Part shown: piece by piece, positions 61,980-64,000 of the stretch | Layout: every line of letters starts with the position of its first letter | How positions within the stretch are numbered: position 1 is the stretch's first letter | Assembly (NCBI RefSeq): GCF_010669285.1 | Contig: NZ_CP048711.1 | Location: forward strand, 248,001 to 312,000 | Origin: Kineobactrum salinum | Lineage (GTDB): Bacteria; Pseudomonadota; Gammaproteobacteria; Pseudomonadales; Halieaceae | Direction: 5' to 3' | Length of the DNA stretch: 64,000 nt | The notes under the pieces: model-generated | Told to the model about the DNA's origin: nothing | The model's input: only the letters and a program-made list of their open reading frames with translations | The model's database searches: none | Translations under genes and position numbers: made by a program

Positions 61980-63283
61980 TGTCCGATTTCATGCGCCAAC
62001 CTCTGGCCGCCGACATCAATGCCGCCCCGGACTGGTTGCAGGATATCCGCAGCCGCGGTCGCACCGCCTGGCGGCACAGCACGATGCCGACACGCAAGAC
62101 CGAGGCCTGGAAGTACACCAGCCTGCAGGCGCTGCAGCAACCGTTCGCGGTCACAACCGCCAGTACTGCGGCCACCGACGTGTCCGACATCGATTATCCC
62201 GTGCTGGGTGGGCCCACGCTGGTCTTTGCCGACGGCCACTTCCGCCAGGATCTGTCCACCACCACGCTGCCACCGGGGCTTACCCTGTTGCGTTTTGCCG
62301 ATGCTTCGCCGGAACAGGCGGCGCGGATAGCCGCGCAGCTCGGTACCGCAATACTGCCCGGACGGCATGTTTTCGCGCCCTTGAACGACGCAACCCTGGC
62401 CGACGGGGTTTTTCTGGAGGTCGCGGCAAATACCAGAATCGAAGCGCCGCTGCATGTGGTCTGGCTGACCACCGGCCAGACCCAGCCGATCAGTGTAACC
62501 CAGCGCCTGCTGGTGTGCCTGGGTCCGAACAGCGAAGCCTCACTGACAGAGAGCTTCGCCAATATCGCGACGGGGGGCACGGCTTTTACCAATGGCATTA
62601 CCGAGCTGCTGCTCGAACGTGGCTCGCACCTGAGCCACTATCGTCTGCACCTGGAACAGGGCGCGGCGGTCCATATTGGCGGTGTCCATGCACGGTTGGG
62701 ACAGGATAGCGTGCTCAGCGGTTTCCATCTGGCTCTGGGCAGTGCCCTCAAGCGCATCGACCTGGTCGTGGATCACCAGGGGACCGGCGCCCACTGCGAC
62801 CTGGATGGCATATACCTGCCCCGCGGCCAGGAAATCGTCGACTACCATACCTGCATGGAGCACAGCGTAGCCCACTGCAGCAGCCGGGAACGCTTCCGTG
62901 GCATTATCGCCGACGAGGCCACGGCGGTATTCAATGGGCGTATCCACATTCATCCCCAGGCTCAGAAAACACGGGCCGAGCTCAGCAACAACAATTTGCT
63001 GACCAGCAACAAGGCCGAAATCAACACCAAACCGGAACTGGAGATCTATGCGGACGACGTCCAGTGCGCCCACGGCGCCACGGTGGCGCAGCTGGACCCG
63101 CATACCCTGCATTACCTGCGCACCCGCGGCATACCGCGGGAAGAGGCAGAGGTGATGCTCAGTTACGGCTTCATCAATGAACTGGTGGAGAACCTGACAC
63201 AAACCGTAGTGCGCGACTGGCTCAAGCCACTGCTGGCACGCCGCTTCGCGCCCAACCCACGACTCGTCAGGCACCTGCTATGA
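61979..63283 (+). CDS. sufD: Fe-S cluster assembly protein SufD
   Basis: This 434-residue SufB paralogue has an N-terminal helical part (SRGRTAWRHSTMPTRKTEAW, the KTEAWKYT motif) and a right-handed beta-helix. The end reads RAELSNNNLLTSNKAEINTK, LEIYADDVQCAHGATVAQLD, LHYLRTRGIPREEAEVMLSY and GFINELVENL. With SufB and SufC it builds clusters and brings in iron. The ATG overlaps sufC, and the stop overlaps the sufS start (ATGA). Frame intact. Confidence 0.95.
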   Translation: MSDFMRQPLAADINAAPDWLQDIRSRGRTAWRHSTMPTRKTEAWKYTSLQALQQPFAVTTASTAATDVSDIDYPVLGGPTLVFADGHFRQDLSTTTLPPGLTLLRFADASPEQAARIAAQLGTAILPGRHVFAPLNDATLADGVFLEVAANTRIEAPLHVVWLTTGQTQPISVTQRLLVCLGPNSEASLTESFANIATGGTAFTNGITELLLERGSHLSHYRLHLEQGAAVHIGGVHARLGQDSVLSGFHLALGSALKRIDLVVDHQGTGAHCDLDGIYLPRGQEIVDYHTCMEHSVAHCSSRERFRGIIADEATAVFNGRIHIHPQAQKTRAELSNNNLLTSNKAEINTKPELEIYADDVQCAHGATVAQLDPHTLHYLRTRGIPREEAEVMLSYGFINELVENLTQTVVRDWLKPLLARRFAPNPRLVRHLL

Positions 63284-64000
63284 ACAGCCCCGCCGCCGCG
63301 CAGCTGGCAGTGTTCGATGCCGCGCGCATCCGCAAGGATTTTCCCGCCCTGCATCAGGAGGTCAACGGCCATCCGCTGGTCTATCTCGACAATGCCGCCA
63401 CCACCCAGAAGCCGGAGCAGGTGATCGAGGCAATCAGCCACTATTACCGGCACGACAATGCCAATGTGCATCGCGGCGCCCATACTCTCAGTGACCGGGC
63501 CACAGTGGCTTTCGAAGGCGCTCGGGGCACCGTGGCCAGCTTTATCAACAGCGCCAGTACTTCAGAGGTCATCTGGGTACGGGGCGCCACCGAGGCAATC
63601 AACCTGGTGGCCCACAGCTGGGGCCGCAGCCAATTGCAGCCTGGCGACCAGATCCTGGTGTCCTTTCTGGAACATCATTCCAACATCGTGCCGTGGCAGC
63701 TGGTCGCCGCCGCGACCGGCGCCGAAGTAGTGCCCATCCCCATTACCACCCAGGGTGACATCGATCTCGATGCACTGGCAGGCCTGCTCGGTGAACGGGT
63801 CAGGCTGGTAGCGGTCAACCATGTCTCCAATGCTGTGGGCACCGTCAATCCGGTAGCCGAAATCACCCGCATGGCACATGCCGCCGGAGCATTGGTCATG
63901 GTTGATGGCGCCCAGGCCACCGCCCACATACCGGTGGATGTGCGCAGTATCGGCTGCGACTTCTATGCCTTTTCCGGCCACAAGCTGTTCGGGCCCACCG
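63280..64000 (+). CDS. sufS: Cysteine desulfurase SufS, 5' part (runs off the window)
   Basis: The first 240 residues of a group II PLP-dependent cysteine desulfurase are present. After ARIRKDFPALHQEVNGHPLV comes LDNAATTQKP, then NVHRGAHTLSDRATVAFEGA, LVSFLEHHSNIVPWQ with the PLP-stacking histidine, VDGAQATAHIPVDV, and the PLP-lysine in FSGHKLFGPT at the window end. The catalytic cysteine loop lies beyond 64000. SufS gives sulfur to SufBCD, usually through SufE or SufU. It overlaps sufD by 4 nt. Confidence 0.95.
   Translation, partial: MNSPAAAQLAVFDAARIRKDFPALHQEVNGHPLVYLDNAATTQKPEQVIEAISHYYRHDNANVHRGAHTLSDRATVAFEGARGTVASFINSASTSEVIWVRGATEAINLVAHSWGRSQLQPGDQILVSFLEHHSNIVPWQLVAAATGAEVVPIPITTQGDIDLDALAGLLGERVRLVAVNHVSNAVGTVNPVAEITRMAHAAGALVMVDGAQATAHIPVDVRSIGCDFYAFSGHKLFGPT

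Overview
The window is GC-rich DNA from a gammaproteobacterium. The gene order ispD–ispF–truD–pcm–nlpD–rpoS with mutS beside it, together with an IscR-type suf promoter, an oxaloacetate decarboxylase sodium pump and lutABC, suggests a marine, possibly Cellvibrionales/Halieaceae-like, bacterium. The class is well supported by gene content and order; the family is my inference. No rRNA, tRNA, CRISPR array, prophage or intact transposase was seen.

Region 1 (1–13.0 kb) is accessory. A divergent MarR regulator is followed by a defence island. Seven closely packed minus-strand genes run Fic protein, small unknown protein, unknown protein split by an in-frame TAG, then a complete Wadjet type II set (JetA, JetB, JetC, JetD). 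From the second gene on, every junction is a 4-nt stop/start overlap. Behind the Fic gene lies a decayed AbiE toxin–antitoxin locus. A 57-bp imperfect direct repeat lies at each end of the island (788–844 and 12866–12922), and mutS follows.

Region 2 (13.1–32.1 kb) is housekeeping: mutS, fdxA, then on the minus strand rpoS, nlpD, a DUF368 membrane protein, pcm, truD, ispF, ispD, ftsB, eno, kdsA, pyrG, tilS, accA and oadGAB.

Region 3 (32.2–43.3 kb) holds dusC, a short-chain dehydrogenase, an exported M28 peptidase, a Hen1-like methyltransferase, a POT peptide transporter, a large unknown membrane protein and lutABC for L-lactate oxidation. Region 4 (43.8–49.2 kb) is an apparent central-carbon operon: KDPG aldolase, a GAPDH-like protein without the catalytic cysteine, true GAPDH and PEP carboxylase. 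Region 5 (49.5–59.0 kb) has an MFS transporter, an RhlE-type helicase, a three-gene ATP-grasp ligase / UUP1 membrane protein / retropepsin-like lipoprotein cluster, an AidB-like acyl-CoA dehydrogenase, msrB, a lipoprotein with a pseudopilin-like domain and a thioesterase. Region 6 (59.5–64.0 kb) is sufBCDS behind a promoter carrying a near-consensus IscR type 1 site.

Two things stand out beyond the genes. First, four copies of a palindromic element occur as two oppositely oriented pairs (43.3–43.7 kb and 59.1–59.4 kb). Each copy has its own self-complementary arms of about 31 bp around a conserved core of about 52 bp that itself holds a covarying hairpin. Second, ten conserved genes carry single-base frameshifts, most of them a missing base in a short G/C run. 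This looks more like sequence error than decay, so those genes are annotated as whole loci.
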